64,000 nt of DNA, from positions 914,934-978,933 of the forward strand of contig NZ_CZRP01000012.1 of the NCBI RefSeq assembly GCF_001458115.1. Direction: 5' to 3'. Both the position numbers and the translations under genes were made by a program. Shown here piece after piece: positions 22,826 through 31,532 of this stretch (position 1 is its first letter; each line of letters starts with the position of its first letter). The notes under the pieces were generated by a model that did not search any database, had not been told where the DNA came from, and saw only the letters and a program-made list of their open reading frames with translations. The DNA comes from Gracilibacillus massiliensis. GTDB lineage: Bacteria > Bacillota > Bacilli > Bacillales > Amphibacillaceae.

Positions 22826-23605
22826 TTATTCGAACATTTCCTTATTCATCTCTTTAATTGCTGCTTTTTCTAATCGGGAGACTTGTGCTTGTGATATTCC
22901 GATTTCTTCTGCAACTTCCATTTGTGTCTTACCTTGGAAAAAGCGTTTATTTAAAATTAACTTTTCTCGTTGATTTAACCGTTGCATCCCCTCTTTAATA
23001 GATAAATGGTTCAACCAATCATTATCCTTTACATTTTCATCACTGACTTGATCCATAACGTAAATTGGATCACCACCATCATTGAAAATAGGTTCAAATA
23101 ATGATACCGGGTCTTGTATGGCATCTAGTGCAAAAATAACATCGGTTACTGGCACATCAAGTTCGTCAGCAATTTCCATAGGAGAAGGATCTCTCGATGT
23201 TTTATTTAACAATTTTTCTCTTGCATGTAGTGCCTTATATGCAATGTCTCTTAAAGAACGTGATACTCTTATTGGATTATTATCACGCAGGTAGCGTCTT
23301 ATTTCACCTATAATCATTGGTACTGCATAAGTAGAAAACTTTACATTTTGGCCTAAATCAAAATTATCAATTGATTTTAGTAATCCGATACAACCGACTT
23401 GAAATAAATCATCTCCATACTCACCACGATTATGGAATCTTTGAATAACGCTTAATACTAATCGTAAATTGCCGTTCACTAACTTTTCCCGTGCAGATTG
23501 ATCCCCATTCTGCATAGATCTAAATAGGATTCTCATCTCTTCGTTTTTTAATACTGGTAAGGTTGCTGTATCTACCCCACAAATTTCTACTTTATGTCTT
23601 GTCAT
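22826..23605 (-). CDS. sigG: Late forespore sigma factor sigma-G
   Basis: RNA polymerase sigma-70 family factor for forespore genes after engulfment. The 259 residues from MTRHKVEICGVDTATLPVLK have region 2 (LVNGNLRLVLSVIQRF, DLFQVGCIGLLKSIDNFD, KFSTYAVPMIIGEIRRYLRD), region 3 (NPIRVSRSLRDIAYKA) and region 4 ending in EIGISQAQVSRLEK. The in-frame upstream Met would add 16 atypical residues; the chosen ATG has a GGGAGG site and gives the B. subtilis length. It follows sigE and has its own forespore-type promoter. Confidence 0.96.
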   Translation of the reverse strand: MTRHKVEICGVDTATLPVLKNEEMRILFRSMQNGDQSAREKLVNGNLRLVLSVIQRFHNRGEYGDDLFQVGCIGLLKSIDNFDLGQNVKFSTYAVPMIIGEIRRYLRDNNPIRVSRSLRDIAYKALHAREKLLNKTSRDPSPMEIADELDVPVTDVIFALDAIQDPVSLFEPIFNDGGDPIYVMDQVSDENVKDNDWLNHLSIKEGMQRLNQREKLILNKRFFQGKTQMEVAEEIGISQAQVSRLEKAAIKEMNKEMFE

Positions 23606-23641
23606 TTTGTACCCTCCCAATTGGAGATCCTTCTCAAAAAT

Positions 23642-23670
23642 AAGTATCACCAATCGAGAGTTTTTTATGC
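23642..23670 (-). promoter_or_regulatory. Sigma-F/sigma-G type promoter of sigG
   Basis: Minus strand GCATA (23666-23670), 14-base spacer, GGTGATACTT (23642-23651). These fit the forespore consensus GYWTA and GGNRANAMTW at all positions, with a spacer near the usual 15. It lies in the sigE-sigG gap, where B. subtilis has the sigma-F-dependent sigG promoter. Confidence 0.7.
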
Positions 23671-23699
23671 ATCAACCATCATTTACCAAAAACTAAAAG

Positions 23700-24419
23700 T
23701 TACACCATTTTATTAAACTCTTTTTGTAATCTTTTTATTATTTTTTTTTCTAATCTTGAAATATAGGATTGTGAGATCCCAAGCATATCTGCTACATCTT
23801 TTTGTGTCATTTCCTCTTGATTTGCTAAACCAAATCGTAATTCCATAATTTGTTTTTCCCGCCCATTTAACTGTTCTAACGCTTTACGTAATAATGACTT
23901 ATCAATACTTTGTTCTAAATCTTTAAAAGTTATATCTTCATCGGTCCCTAAGACATCAGATAATAATAATTCATTCCCATCCCAGTCGACATTCAATGGT
24001 TCATCAAAGGATACCTCTGTTTTTAATTTATTATTCTTTCGTAAATACATTAAAATTTCATTTTCGATACACCTGGATGCATATGTGGCCAATTTGATTT
24101 TTTTTTCTGGATTAAAGGTATTAATTGCTTTAATTAAGCCTATTGTTCCAATACTAATTAAATCTTCTATATTAATTCCGGTATTTTCAAATTTTCTTGC
24201 AATATAGACGACAAGCCTTAAGTTTCGTTCAATCAGCATAGCTCTGGCAGCTTTATCACCAACTGGTAATCGATGAATTAATTCAAATTCTTCTTCTTTT
24301 GAAAGTGGTGGTGGTAATGCTTCGCTTCCCCCAATATAGTAAATTTCATCAACTTTATAACCCAATTTCTTTAAAATTTTGTAAAATATCATTTTGTATT
24401 TTTGTTGTACAATTAACAT
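23700..24419 (-). CDS. sigE: Mother-cell sigma factor sigma-E (pro-sigma-E)
   Basis: Early mother-cell sigma factor made as an inactive precursor. The 239 residues have an N-terminal pro-sequence of about 27 residues ending just before [13 protein letters not shown], the region cleaved by SpoIIGA, then region 2 ([35 protein letters not shown]) and region 4 ([20 protein letters not shown]). The upstream GTG at 24428 is too close to the GGAGGA site, so ATG at 24419 is chosen. It lies 24 bases from spoIIGA in the usual spoIIG operon. Confidence 0.96.
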   Translation of the reverse strand: MLIVQQKYKMIFYKILKKLGYKVDEIYYIGGSEALPPPLSKEEEFELIHRLPVGDKAARAMLIERNLRLVVYIARKFENTGINIEDLISIGTIGLIKAINTFNPEKKIKLATYASRCIENEILMYLRKNNKLKTEVSFDEPLNVDWDGNELLLSDVLGTDEDITFKDLEQSIDKSLLRKALEQLNGREKQIMELRFGLANQEEMTQKDVADMLGISQSYISRLEKKIIKRLQKEFNKMV

Positions 24420-24443
24420 ACCTTCCACTCCTCCAATATAATA

Positions 24444-25337
24444 TCACCCGGTTTTTTGAAATAACTTAGGGTGTAATAAACAATGATAGCTATTATCTGA
24501 AACTAAATTTCCGAATTGAATACCAACTAATACCTTCTTATTGGTCACATGTGTCTCTTTCATATGTATTCGAACATATATAGGTTTAAATGCCATCATA
24601 AAATCTTGATGACCATTCACTCCTTGATAAGGAATTAACCGAAATAATGAAGTCGTTAACTCTTCTTCTTTACCTTGTAAAATATTTTGAAAAGATCTCT
24701 TTAACTGTGCCAACTCCTGATCATGGAACCAATTCTTGAGGATTGTTTCGTCTACAATAATTACTGGAGTTTGTGTAAAGGGATCGACTAAATGATTACC
24801 ACTATCTAAATATCCTGTCGTTTCCACTTCTTTGTTCTCCCAAAAGATCACAACTTTATAATGAAATTCTTGATGAAACTGTTGCATCTTGTGCTTGTCC
24901 ATTCGATGTTTCGTAAATAGAAAAATGATGGGAAAGAAAATGATTACAAATATACCGTGGATATGAGTTACTTCTAATGAATTTGTTAACAGGAAATTTT
25001 GCTCACTTATAAATAAAAAATGAATAGCAAATAAGCCACCACCTATTGAGAATGTCATAAAATAAAAGGTACATAGCACTTTTAAATAGATGGCAACGTT
25101 TTGAAAGCCAAATGCAATCCAAATGATAATAAACGAATGCGTTATTTTTATTAACCAAGAATCCATCGGAAATGCAGGTAATAAAAATGTGATGGGTACA
25201 ACTAGCGATCCAAAAAAACTGGCTAGAATGAGTTTATACCATTTGGAAAGCCGCGTTGTAACCGATTGTGTTAATAATAAAATCATCCAATCTATCATAA
25301 AATTTAGTAGCCATATAACTTCTACATAAATTACCAC
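24444..25337 (-). CDS. spoIIGA: Sigma-E processing peptidase SpoIIGA
   Basis: Membrane aspartic peptidase that activates pro-sigma-E after a forespore signal. The 297 residues start VVIYVEVIWLLNF (read from GTG), continue with five hydrophobic spans to about residue 150, then a protease domain with the catalytic aspartate in GYLDSGNHLVDP. The open frame extends 61 codons further upstream, but GTG at 25337 has a GGAAGG site and matches the family N terminus (IYxDVIWLLN). Together with sigE it forms the spoIIG operon. Confidence 0.9.
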   Translation of the reverse strand: MVIYVEVIWLLNFMIDWMILLLTQSVTTRLSKWYKLILASFFGSLVVPITFLLPAFPMDSWLIKITHSFIIIWIAFGFQNVAIYLKVLCTFYFMTFSIGGGLFAIHFLFISEQNFLLTNSLEVTHIHGIFVIIFFPIIFLFTKHRMDKHKMQQFHQEFHYKVVIFWENKEVETTGYLDSGNHLVDPFTQTPVIIVDETILKNWFHDQELAQLKRSFQNILQGKEEELTTSLFRLIPYQGVNGHQDFMMAFKPIYVRIHMKETHVTNKKVLVGIQFGNLVSDNSYHCLLHPKLFQKTG

Positions 25338-25388
25338 CAGTTCCTTCCTTTCTGCTTGCTTGATAACCTTTACTTGTCTACTAAGTAA

Positions 25389-25421
25389 AGTATAAAGAAA
25401 CATGGAAAAGAAGTCTGTCAC
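25389..25421 (-). promoter_or_regulatory. Possible Spo0A-type sigma-A promoter of spoIIG
   Basis: Minus strand GTGACA (25416-25421), 21-base spacer, TATACT (25389-25394), 52 bases before the spoIIGA start. The unusually long spacer resembles the 22-base spacing of the Spo0A-activated spoIIG promoter of B. subtilis. No convincing 0A box (TGTCGAA) was found, so the call is weak. Confidence 0.35.
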
Positions 25422-25539
25422 AGTTTGTATGCAAAAACCCTCTAGTTTTAAGAAAAAACTACAGATAATGTAGAAACCTATCCATTCACACTTAATCAAA
25501 AACAAATAGTTACAAAACAAAAAATTCAGATATTTTTTT

Positions 25540-26093
25540 CGTATAAGCAGGATTATACGACACTATTGTAGTGGTAATTATGAGATATTATATGTGCTTT
25601 GTAATCGCTCCGGCTTGTTGGCTTCCCTTTCCGCGGGTTTTTCTCCTCAGCTAACTTTTTAAGCAAAGTACGCTTAAAAAGTGGATCTTCGGATAAAAAC
25701 ATCCCGCAGGAGTGGAAGCCAACGCCTGCGCTTTTTAATGCGCTACAACTCAAGCGAGAATAAGCATGTTGGCCTATTCTCTATTTTCCATCAATTTATC
25801 ATTAGATTACTTACCAATGTTAGCAATATAAGCTGATTTATTGTCTAAGTGTAACCACCCAAAATATGAGCATTTGCAATAGTTGTAGAATCCCACTAAG
25901 CGTAGGCGGCCACTTCCACTCCTATGGGATTCTTTTTCCTGAAGATCCACTTTTCCATGCGGTTTTTGCTTGGAAAAGTTAGCTGAAGGAAAAAGCCCAT
26001 GGAAAGGGAAGTGGGCAAGCCGTAGCGGTTTTTACGCACATACATCCATTCAAAATTACCACTAGAGTTATGTCGTATAATCCTGCTTATACG
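25540..26093. repeat. Intact dispersed double-hairpin element RE3 with terminal inverted repeats
   Basis: A 554-bp non-coding element. Its ends are perfect 23-bp inverted repeats (25540-25562 and 26071-26093) starting CGTATAAGCAGGATTATACG. Inside are a left hairpin half (CTCCGGCTTGTTGGC to GGAAGCCAACGCC), an AT-rich spacer of about 150 bp, and a right half that is an inverted, diverged version of the left (CTTTTCCATGC/GCTTGGAAAAG stem with GAAGATCC and TTAGCTGAAG). GTAGCGG and CGCTCC mirror each other at the outer edges. No protein frame fits. It lies between spoIIGA and ftsZ. Confidence 0.9.
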
Positions 26094-26166
26094 TATTTAT
26101 AGGTATTTTTGTGAGGCTGCTCGGGGATATGTTACTTTCGTTTGGTCATGGATTTTAAGGTATAAA

Positions 26167-26196
26167 AAAAGTTGCCAATTGGAGTTGGCAACTTTT
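26167..26196 (-). terminator. Terminator of the ftsAZ operon
   Basis: GTTGCCAA/TTGGCAAC stem (26171-26192), extended by A-T pairs and followed on the minus strand by a T-run. It begins 9 bases after the ftsZ stop. Confidence 0.85.
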
Positions 26197-26200
26197 CTGT

Positions 26201-27340
26201 CTATCTTCTTCTATTGCGATTACGTAAAAATGTTGGTATATCTAATGTATCCTCTTCCTGTTTTGGTCTCGGTTGAGACTGTGGAGAGGCTTGTGGTGAT
26301 TCTTGAGATTTTTCTGGTTGTCTTTCTCTTTTTGTCGTGTTAGCTTGTAAAACAGATTTCGGCTTGTTTTGAGCATTTTTCATCTGTGTTTCATCAAATC
26401 CGGTTGCAATCACGGTAACAACAATTTCGTCTTTTAAGTCTTCATTGATAACAGAACCAAAAATGACATTCACTTCTTGGTCTGCTGCAGACGTTACAAT
26501 ATCAGCAGCTTCTTGTACTTCATAAAGACTTAAGTTTGTTCCACCAGTAATATTCATCAGGACACCATGAGCACCGTCAATGGAAGTTTCAAGCAATGGA
26601 GAGGAAATGGCCTTTTTAGCCGCCTCAGCTGCTCTACTTTCACCTGTGGCAACACCGATTCCCATAAGTGCTGAGCCTTTATCTGCCATAATTGTTTTTA
26701 CATCGGCAAAGTCGACATTAATTAGACCAGGAGTAGCTATTAAATCAGAAATACCTTGCACACCTTGACGAAGGACATTATCCGCTTCACGGAAAGCTTC
26801 CAACATCGGCGTATTTTTATCAATTATTTCTAACAAGCGATCATTCGGAATAACAATTAATGTATCCACACTACTTTTTAAACCATCAATACCTGAAACG
26901 GCTTGTGTTGCTCTTTTTCTTCCTTCAAAGGTAAATGGACGAGTTACCACACCAACAGTTAATGCTCCCAATTCTTTTGCTACTTGAGCAATCACTGGTG
27001 CAGCACCCGTACCGGTTCCACCACCCATACCAGCAGTAACAAACACCATATCTGAACCTTTTAAAATTTCTTCAATTTGTTCTTTACTTTCTTCCGCTGC
27101 TTTGCGACCAACTTCAGGGTTTGCACCTGCACCTAACCCTCTCGTTAGTTTAGTTCCAATTTGCATTTTAACTTCTGCTTTCGATAAATTTAAAGCTTGA
27201 GCATCTGTATTTACTGCAATAAATTCAACACCCTGAACACCATGTTCTATCATTCGGTTAACAGCATTACTTCCACCACCGCCGACACCGATTACTTTTA
27301 TCGTAGCTAGTTGATCCATATTTGTATCAAAGTCTAACAT
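26201..27340 (-). CDS. ftsZ: Cell-division GTPase FtsZ
   Basis: Tubulin-like protein that forms the cytokinetic ring. The 379 residues have the nucleotide-binding segments [13 protein letters not shown], the tubulin signature [16 protein letters not shown] near residue 104 and [12 protein letters not shown] variable Pro/Gln/Ser-rich linker follows, and the C-terminal peptide [16 protein letters not shown] binds FtsA, SepF and others. Length fits the family. It is the last gene of the dcw cluster, 68 bases from ftsA. Confidence 0.98.
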   Translation of the reverse strand: MLDFDTNMDQLATIKVIGVGGGGSNAVNRMIEHGVQGVEFIAVNTDAQALNLSKAEVKMQIGTKLTRGLGAGANPEVGRKAAEESKEQIEEILKGSDMVFVTAGMGGGTGTGAAPVIAQVAKELGALTVGVVTRPFTFEGRKRATQAVSGIDGLKSSVDTLIVIPNDRLLEIIDKNTPMLEAFREADNVLRQGVQGISDLIATPGLINVDFADVKTIMADKGSALMGIGVATGESRAAEAAKKAISSPLLETSIDGAHGVLMNITGGTNLSLYEVQEAADIVTSAADQEVNVIFGSVINEDLKDEIVVTVIATGFDETQMKNAQNKPKSVLQANTTKRERQPEKSQESPQASPQSQPRPKQEEDTLDIPTFLRNRNRRR

Positions 27341-27408
27341 GCCATTTCCTCCTATTTTGCAAGATTAATAGTTTGTCTTTTTCTACGTCTCTAATTACTT
27401 CAACTTTC

Positions 27409-28704
27409 TCAATCAAAGAAATATTTGAAGAAGTTCGCTAATTTTGGTTCTTTCTTTTCTTTTGTTTTCTGTTTCGGAGTATTTGTTTTTTTCGATCGGA
27501 TTGGTTTTTCTTTCTCGACATGACTTACATTATTTTGTTGAGCAGTTACTGCGTTTGAAAACTCTTTCCCTTGTATTTTCGCATTCTTATAAGCAAATTT
27601 CAAGATACCAATCCCAGCTGTAAATTGTGGTTCGCGAACCCCTATATAATCTGGTATGGCAATTCTAACATTGCTTTGAAAAATATCTTGTGCTAAGTCT
27701 GCTGCACCAGGCATACTCATAGAACCACCCGTTAGTACAAGACCTCCGGGTATTTCATCATACCCCATTTTTTGAATTTCGCGAGCACTATAAATCAATA
27801 TTTCTTCAAGTCGCGCTTCCATTATCTCTGCTAAATCTAACTGATTATACGTTTGTCTCTGATTACTACCAATTATATTAACCTCAAAGGTCTCTTCTTC
27901 GTTAGCATCATTTAGAAAAGCGTGCCCATGATCCAATTTAATATCTTCTGCTTCTTCTGATGTAGTGCGTAATCCAATCGACAAATCTTTGGAAATATTA
28001 TAGCCACCAAGAGGAACTACACGAGTACTTACTAAGCCATCATCTTCAAAGACAGAAACAGTAGTACTTCCACCACCAATATCTAATAGAGCTACTCCCA
28101 AATTTTTCTCATCCTGAGATAAGGCAACTTCACCTGTTGCTAATGGCTGTAAGCAAATATCCATGATGCTTAAACCAGCTCTTTCTACACATTTCAAAAT
28201 ATTATGTAACATTGTTTTAGAACAAGTAATAATTGTTCCTTCCATTTCCAAGCGTACGCCGATCATACCTCGTGGATCACGAATTTCGTCTAGTCCATCT
28301 ACTATAAATTGTTTCGGTATTACATCGACAATCTCACGTTCAGGTGGAATCGACATTACTTGTGCTGCATCCATTACACGATGTATATCTTCTTCTGCAA
28401 TCTCTTTATTATCACTTGATACAGCAACCACACCATGGCAAGGTTGAAGTTGCACATGATTTCCGTTAATGCCTACTAATACTTGATCAATATGTATATC
28501 TACCATGCGTTCAGCTTGTTCAACTGCTGCACGGATGGAATGAACTGTCTCATCTATATCAACGATAGCACCTTTTTTCATTCCTAACGATTTAGCCGTA
28601 CCTACACCAATAACATTTAGAGAATCACCAAGAATTTCCCCAATAATCACCTTTATTTTTGATGTACCTATATCCAAGCTGACTAAAATTTCACCGTTGT
28701 CCAT
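27409..28704 (-). CDS. ftsA: Cell-division protein FtsA
   Basis: Actin-like ATPase that tethers FtsZ to the membrane. From MDNGEILVSLDIGTSKIKV the 431 residues show the phosphate-binding LLDIGGGSTTVSVF, the adenosine motif GGLVLTGGSMSMPG and a C-terminal amphipathic tail (LANFFKYFFD) that inserts in the membrane, after a Lys-rich linker. The ATG at 28704 has an AGGAGG site, and the extra eight upstream codons are not needed. The 28705-28841 gap has a weak TTGAGT-N17-TTTAAT promoter-like pair. Confidence 0.97.
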   Translation of the reverse strand: MDNGEILVSLDIGTSKIKVIIGEILGDSLNVIGVGTAKSLGMKKGAIVDIDETVHSIRAAVEQAERMVDIHIDQVLVGINGNHVQLQPCHGVVAVSSDNKEIAEEDIHRVMDAAQVMSIPPEREIVDVIPKQFIVDGLDEIRDPRGMIGVRLEMEGTIITCSKTMLHNILKCVERAGLSIMDICLQPLATGEVALSQDEKNLGVALLDIGGGSTTVSVFEDDGLVSTRVVPLGGYNISKDLSIGLRTTSEEAEDIKLDHGHAFLNDANEEETFEVNIIGSNQRQTYNQLDLAEIMEARLEEILIYSAREIQKMGYDEIPGGLVLTGGSMSMPGAADLAQDIFQSNVRIAIPDYIGVREPQFTAGIGILKFAYKNAKIQGKEFSNAVTAQQNNVSHVEKEKPIRSKKTNTPKQKTKEKKEPKLANFFKYFFD

Positions 28705-28841
28705 GAGGCACCTCCTATTTCTATGCATTTATCTAAGAATCATTACATATAATAAATTGTATTAAACACTATTATAATAAAAAACTCAATATTTTTCATG
28801 AATATATGTAAATTTATCAGAAAAATATTAATTTTCACTTA

Positions 28842-29228
28842 TTAAGAATTCATTTTTGTTGATATTTCTTTGTTTTTCTTTAATTTTTTATATTGATAAT
28901 ATTTATCTAGTAATAACCTTCTTATGATCGCTAAGTTCTGAAAAAGTCTTACACCAAAAGCGAAGATTGCTGCTAAATAAAGATCAATACCTAGCTGAAC
29001 ACCTAAAAATGCCAAAAATGCAGCTAAGGAAACATTAAAGAAAAAACCTGAAATAAATACCTGCTGGTCAAATTTTGAATCAAGTTGTGCTCTTATTCCG
29101 CCAAATAATGTATCTAAAGCAGCTAGTACAGCAATGGACAAGTAATCTGAATAAACATCTGGTATTGTGAAGTTAGTCATAAAGCCTAAAAACAGACCTA
29201 TAATCAAAAACAATGCAGGCAATAACAT
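28842..29228 (-). CDS. sbp: Small basic membrane protein Sbp (DUF1290)
   Basis: The 128 residues have three to four hydrophobic spans and a Lys-rich C terminus (YYQYKKLKKNKEISTK). DUF1290 proteins always lie in this place, between ylxX and ftsA in Bacilli. The molecular role is unknown. Its start overlaps the stop of the preceding gene, so it belongs to the same transcript. Confidence 0.9.
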   Translation of the reverse strand: MLLPALFLIIGLFLGFMTNFTIPDVYSDYLSIAVLAALDTLFGGIRAQLDSKFDQQVFISGFFFNVSLAAFLAFLGVQLGIDLYLAAIFAFGVRLFQNLAIIRRLLLDKYYQYKKLKKNKEISTKMNS

Positions 29229-29962
29229 TAACTTTCACCTTCTTCTGGGACGTCACCAAGTTGAACATCGTTTAAATTTATTGTTCCTTCATAATTTGGA
29301 AGATTAACCTTTTCTTGTTCTCTGATACTAATTGTAACATTTTCTAGTGCAAAATAATCATTTATTTCACTTACTTCAATATGATTTATTAATCTCTCTG
29401 TATCGTTTGTTAATACACGAATTTCTACTGGTAAACTGCCTATAGGATTATTGTTCACATATACTTCTCCATTAACATCTCTAATTGGTGTAATGTTAAC
29501 GATTCGTTGACTTCCAACTGCCATATCATTTGCACCAAATGCATTTAGCTCGTTAATAAATAACTGCAACAATTCTGCATTTAATGATGGGTATTCTTGA
29601 TATTCTTTATCTAAAAATAATGGCTCGATGGTAAGCATAACACCACTTCCTACCTTTTCCATTATTCCAGCTTCTTTTTGTAGAGTTTCTATAGATTCTT
29701 TTAAAGAATCTATTTGCTGTAGCTCTGTTTGCTCTTGATATTCAAGTAACATTTTTTCGGCTATAGCAATTTCTTGATATAAATTTTGTTGTATTTTTTG
29801 TTCTTCTTGTAATGCACTTCTAATTTCCCATGTATCTCTAGTTTCACGCTCATCTGGTTGTTGATTGGTATTAAACAAGATGGCAATCATAAATCCGATT
29901 AGCAAACAGACAAAACCAATCATAAGTTTTTGGTTAGTGAAGACGTTCTTCATTTCTCTCAC
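29228..29962 (-). CDS. ylxX: DUF881 division-cluster protein (YlxX position)
   Basis: The 244 residues have one N-terminal transmembrane span (residues 12-32), a coiled coil (about 40-100) and a DUF881 domain with MAVGSQRIVNITPIRDVNGEVYVNNN. The product is probably anchored in the membrane with the domain outside. The function is unknown; the place between ylxW and sbp is conserved. The first codon is a GTG overlapping the ylxW stop; an ATG three codons later (29953) is an alternative start. Confidence 0.88.
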   Translation of the reverse strand: MREMKNVFTNQKLMIGFVCLLIGFMIAILFNTNQQPDERETRDTWEIRSALQEEQKIQQNLYQEIAIAEKMLLEYQEQTELQQIDSLKESIETLQKEAGIMEKVGSGVMLTIEPLFLDKEYQEYPSLNAELLQLFINELNAFGANDMAVGSQRIVNITPIRDVNGEVYVNNNPIGSLPVEIRVLTNDTERLINHIEVSEINDYFALENVTISIREQEKVNLPNYEGTINLNDVQLGDVPEEGES

Positions 29963-30645
29963 ATATCCTTTGCGAACATTTCAATATTTGCTTCTTTTTC
30001 AATAGTTACCTCAATATTATCTTGGACAAGCATATCAATTACGCCATTTTTTAAATTTACGCTTACTTCTAATATTTCCTGGTCTCCAATGGCAGAAATA
30101 ACAAATGGGGCTGGATGAGCAGTCCCATCAACTGAAACCACTGGGCCAATACATGAGATGTAGCTATCACGGTATATTCTTTGACCATTTATAGCAATTG
30201 CTTTGGCACCTGCACTATATAGTTCGTTCACCGTCTCATGAATATGCCGGTCATGAACAATATACTGGTTTGCGTGATCTTCAGTAGGAATATAACTTGC
30301 ATCCTTTAATGTAATGGATACTCCTTCTCCAACAATCGGCAATTCACCTGTTAATTTTTGAAGATTTGACTTTGTATCCACAAGGTCTTTTAATTGATCT
30401 GCTCCATTTGCTAATTCTTGTTCCGTTTGTTGAACCTCTTGCCGAATGTTATTGAGTTCACCTCTCAGTTGTTTATTCTTTTCTTCCATATCAATCAGTT
30501 GTTTTCGATAGTAATAATCCCTTTCCCATTCTTGGTCATTAACTTGTACAATCTCTACAGTTGACTTTGTATGTTGATAACTAAAGGTTAATAAAAAACC
30601 TAGTATCATAAATACAAAAGCAAATATTAATTGTTTACTCTTCAT
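29959..30645 (-). CDS. ylxW: DUF881 division-cluster protein (YlxW position)
   Basis: A paralogue of the next gene. It has one N-terminal span (residues 5-23), a coiled coil (residues 45-95) and a DUF881 domain with AGAKAIAINGQRIYRDSYI and HPAPFVISAIGD. The two adjacent DUF881 proteins look like an old tandem duplication and may pair through their coiled coils (inference). It overlaps divIB by 11 bases. Confidence 0.88.
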   Translation of the reverse strand: MKSKQLIFAFVFMILGFLLTFSYQHTKSTVEIVQVNDQEWERDYYYRKQLIDMEEKNKQLRGELNNIRQEVQQTEQELANGADQLKDLVDTKSNLQKLTGELPIVGEGVSITLKDASYIPTEDHANQYIVHDRHIHETVNELYSAGAKAIAINGQRIYRDSYISCIGPVVSVDGTAHPAPFVISAIGDQEILEVSVNLKNGVIDMLVQDNIEVTIEKEANIEMFAKDM

Positions 30646-31426
30646 CCTCTTCTACCATATCCTCCTCCTGCTCTTCTACTTTATACGGAGTAAAAACAGC
30701 CCCACTTTCATCAATCTTAATGACACCCTCACTCTTTGGATCTAACTGTGTAACAATAGAGGGATAACTATTTAAAGTAGAAGATAAATTTCTAATAGAG
30801 GACTCCACTTGCTGTCCATCTGTCATATAAAGCTTAATTTTATATGGATTAGAATCGGAAGGAATCCAATGTACTTCAGAAATTAATACAGAGACATAGG
30901 TTGATAAACTTGCTATTTCTTCTGATAATTCCTGTAAATAATGATCATCCTCAAATCCTAATATTAATGGAACATCTCCGGTTACTGTAGACCAATTAAC
31001 TTCTGTTAATAAATCTCCATTTTCTAAAATAGGGTGCAATTTATCGTCAATATCCACATACCCAATATGACTTAGTTCATCAATTTCTATGACAATAGTA
31101 TTAGGGAATGATTTAGAGACATCTACTGCTGTGACCTGTGGATGCGAAATAATCGCTTGTTCCATGCCATTCGAATTAACACCCCAAAAGTTAGTATTTT
31201 TTTCTATTTCACTTAGTTGAATAATTTCTTCTCTCTCAACCCAATTCAATCCAGTTACTTTCACATTTTTCACATAACTCATTGGTGATTGTAAATAAAC
31301 AACAATAAAGATTAATACAAAAAAGATTAGCAAATAAAATATTAACTTTCTATTTGCTTTTTTGCGTCTTTCATTTTTTAGCTTTGGAATACGATCTTCA
31401 ATTGAAACTACTCTTTTTTGTACCAT
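30635..31426 (-). CDS. divIB: Cell-division protein DivIB (FtsQ)
   Basis: Bitopic septum protein that works with FtsL and DivIC. The 263 residues have a basic cytosolic tail, one span (residues 28-46), a POTRA domain starting VKNVKVTGLNWVEREEIIQLS, then the beta domain (PLILGFEDD and a YKIKLYMTDG strand) and an acidic C terminus. In B. subtilis murG and murB precede it; here spoVE is its direct neighbour, 106 bases away. Confidence 0.94.
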   Translation of the reverse strand: MVQKRVVSIEDRIPKLKNERRKKANRKLIFYLLIFFVLIFIVVYLQSPMSYVKNVKVTGLNWVEREEIIQLSEIEKNTNFWGVNSNGMEQAIISHPQVTAVDVSKSFPNTIVIEIDELSHIGYVDIDDKLHPILENGDLLTEVNWSTVTGDVPLILGFEDDHYLQELSEEIASLSTYVSVLISEVHWIPSDSNPYKIKLYMTDGQQVESSIRNLSSTLNSYPSIVTQLDPKSEGVIKIDESGAVFTPYKVEEQEEDMVEEDEE

Positions 31427-31532
31427 AAAAAAACTTCCTTTTCTATTAATCCGGTTACTAAATATTGTATGCTGTCTAGTTTAAATTATATCACAGTAAG
31501 TAGTCGTAAGTAATCATCCAAATCTCCCAAGT

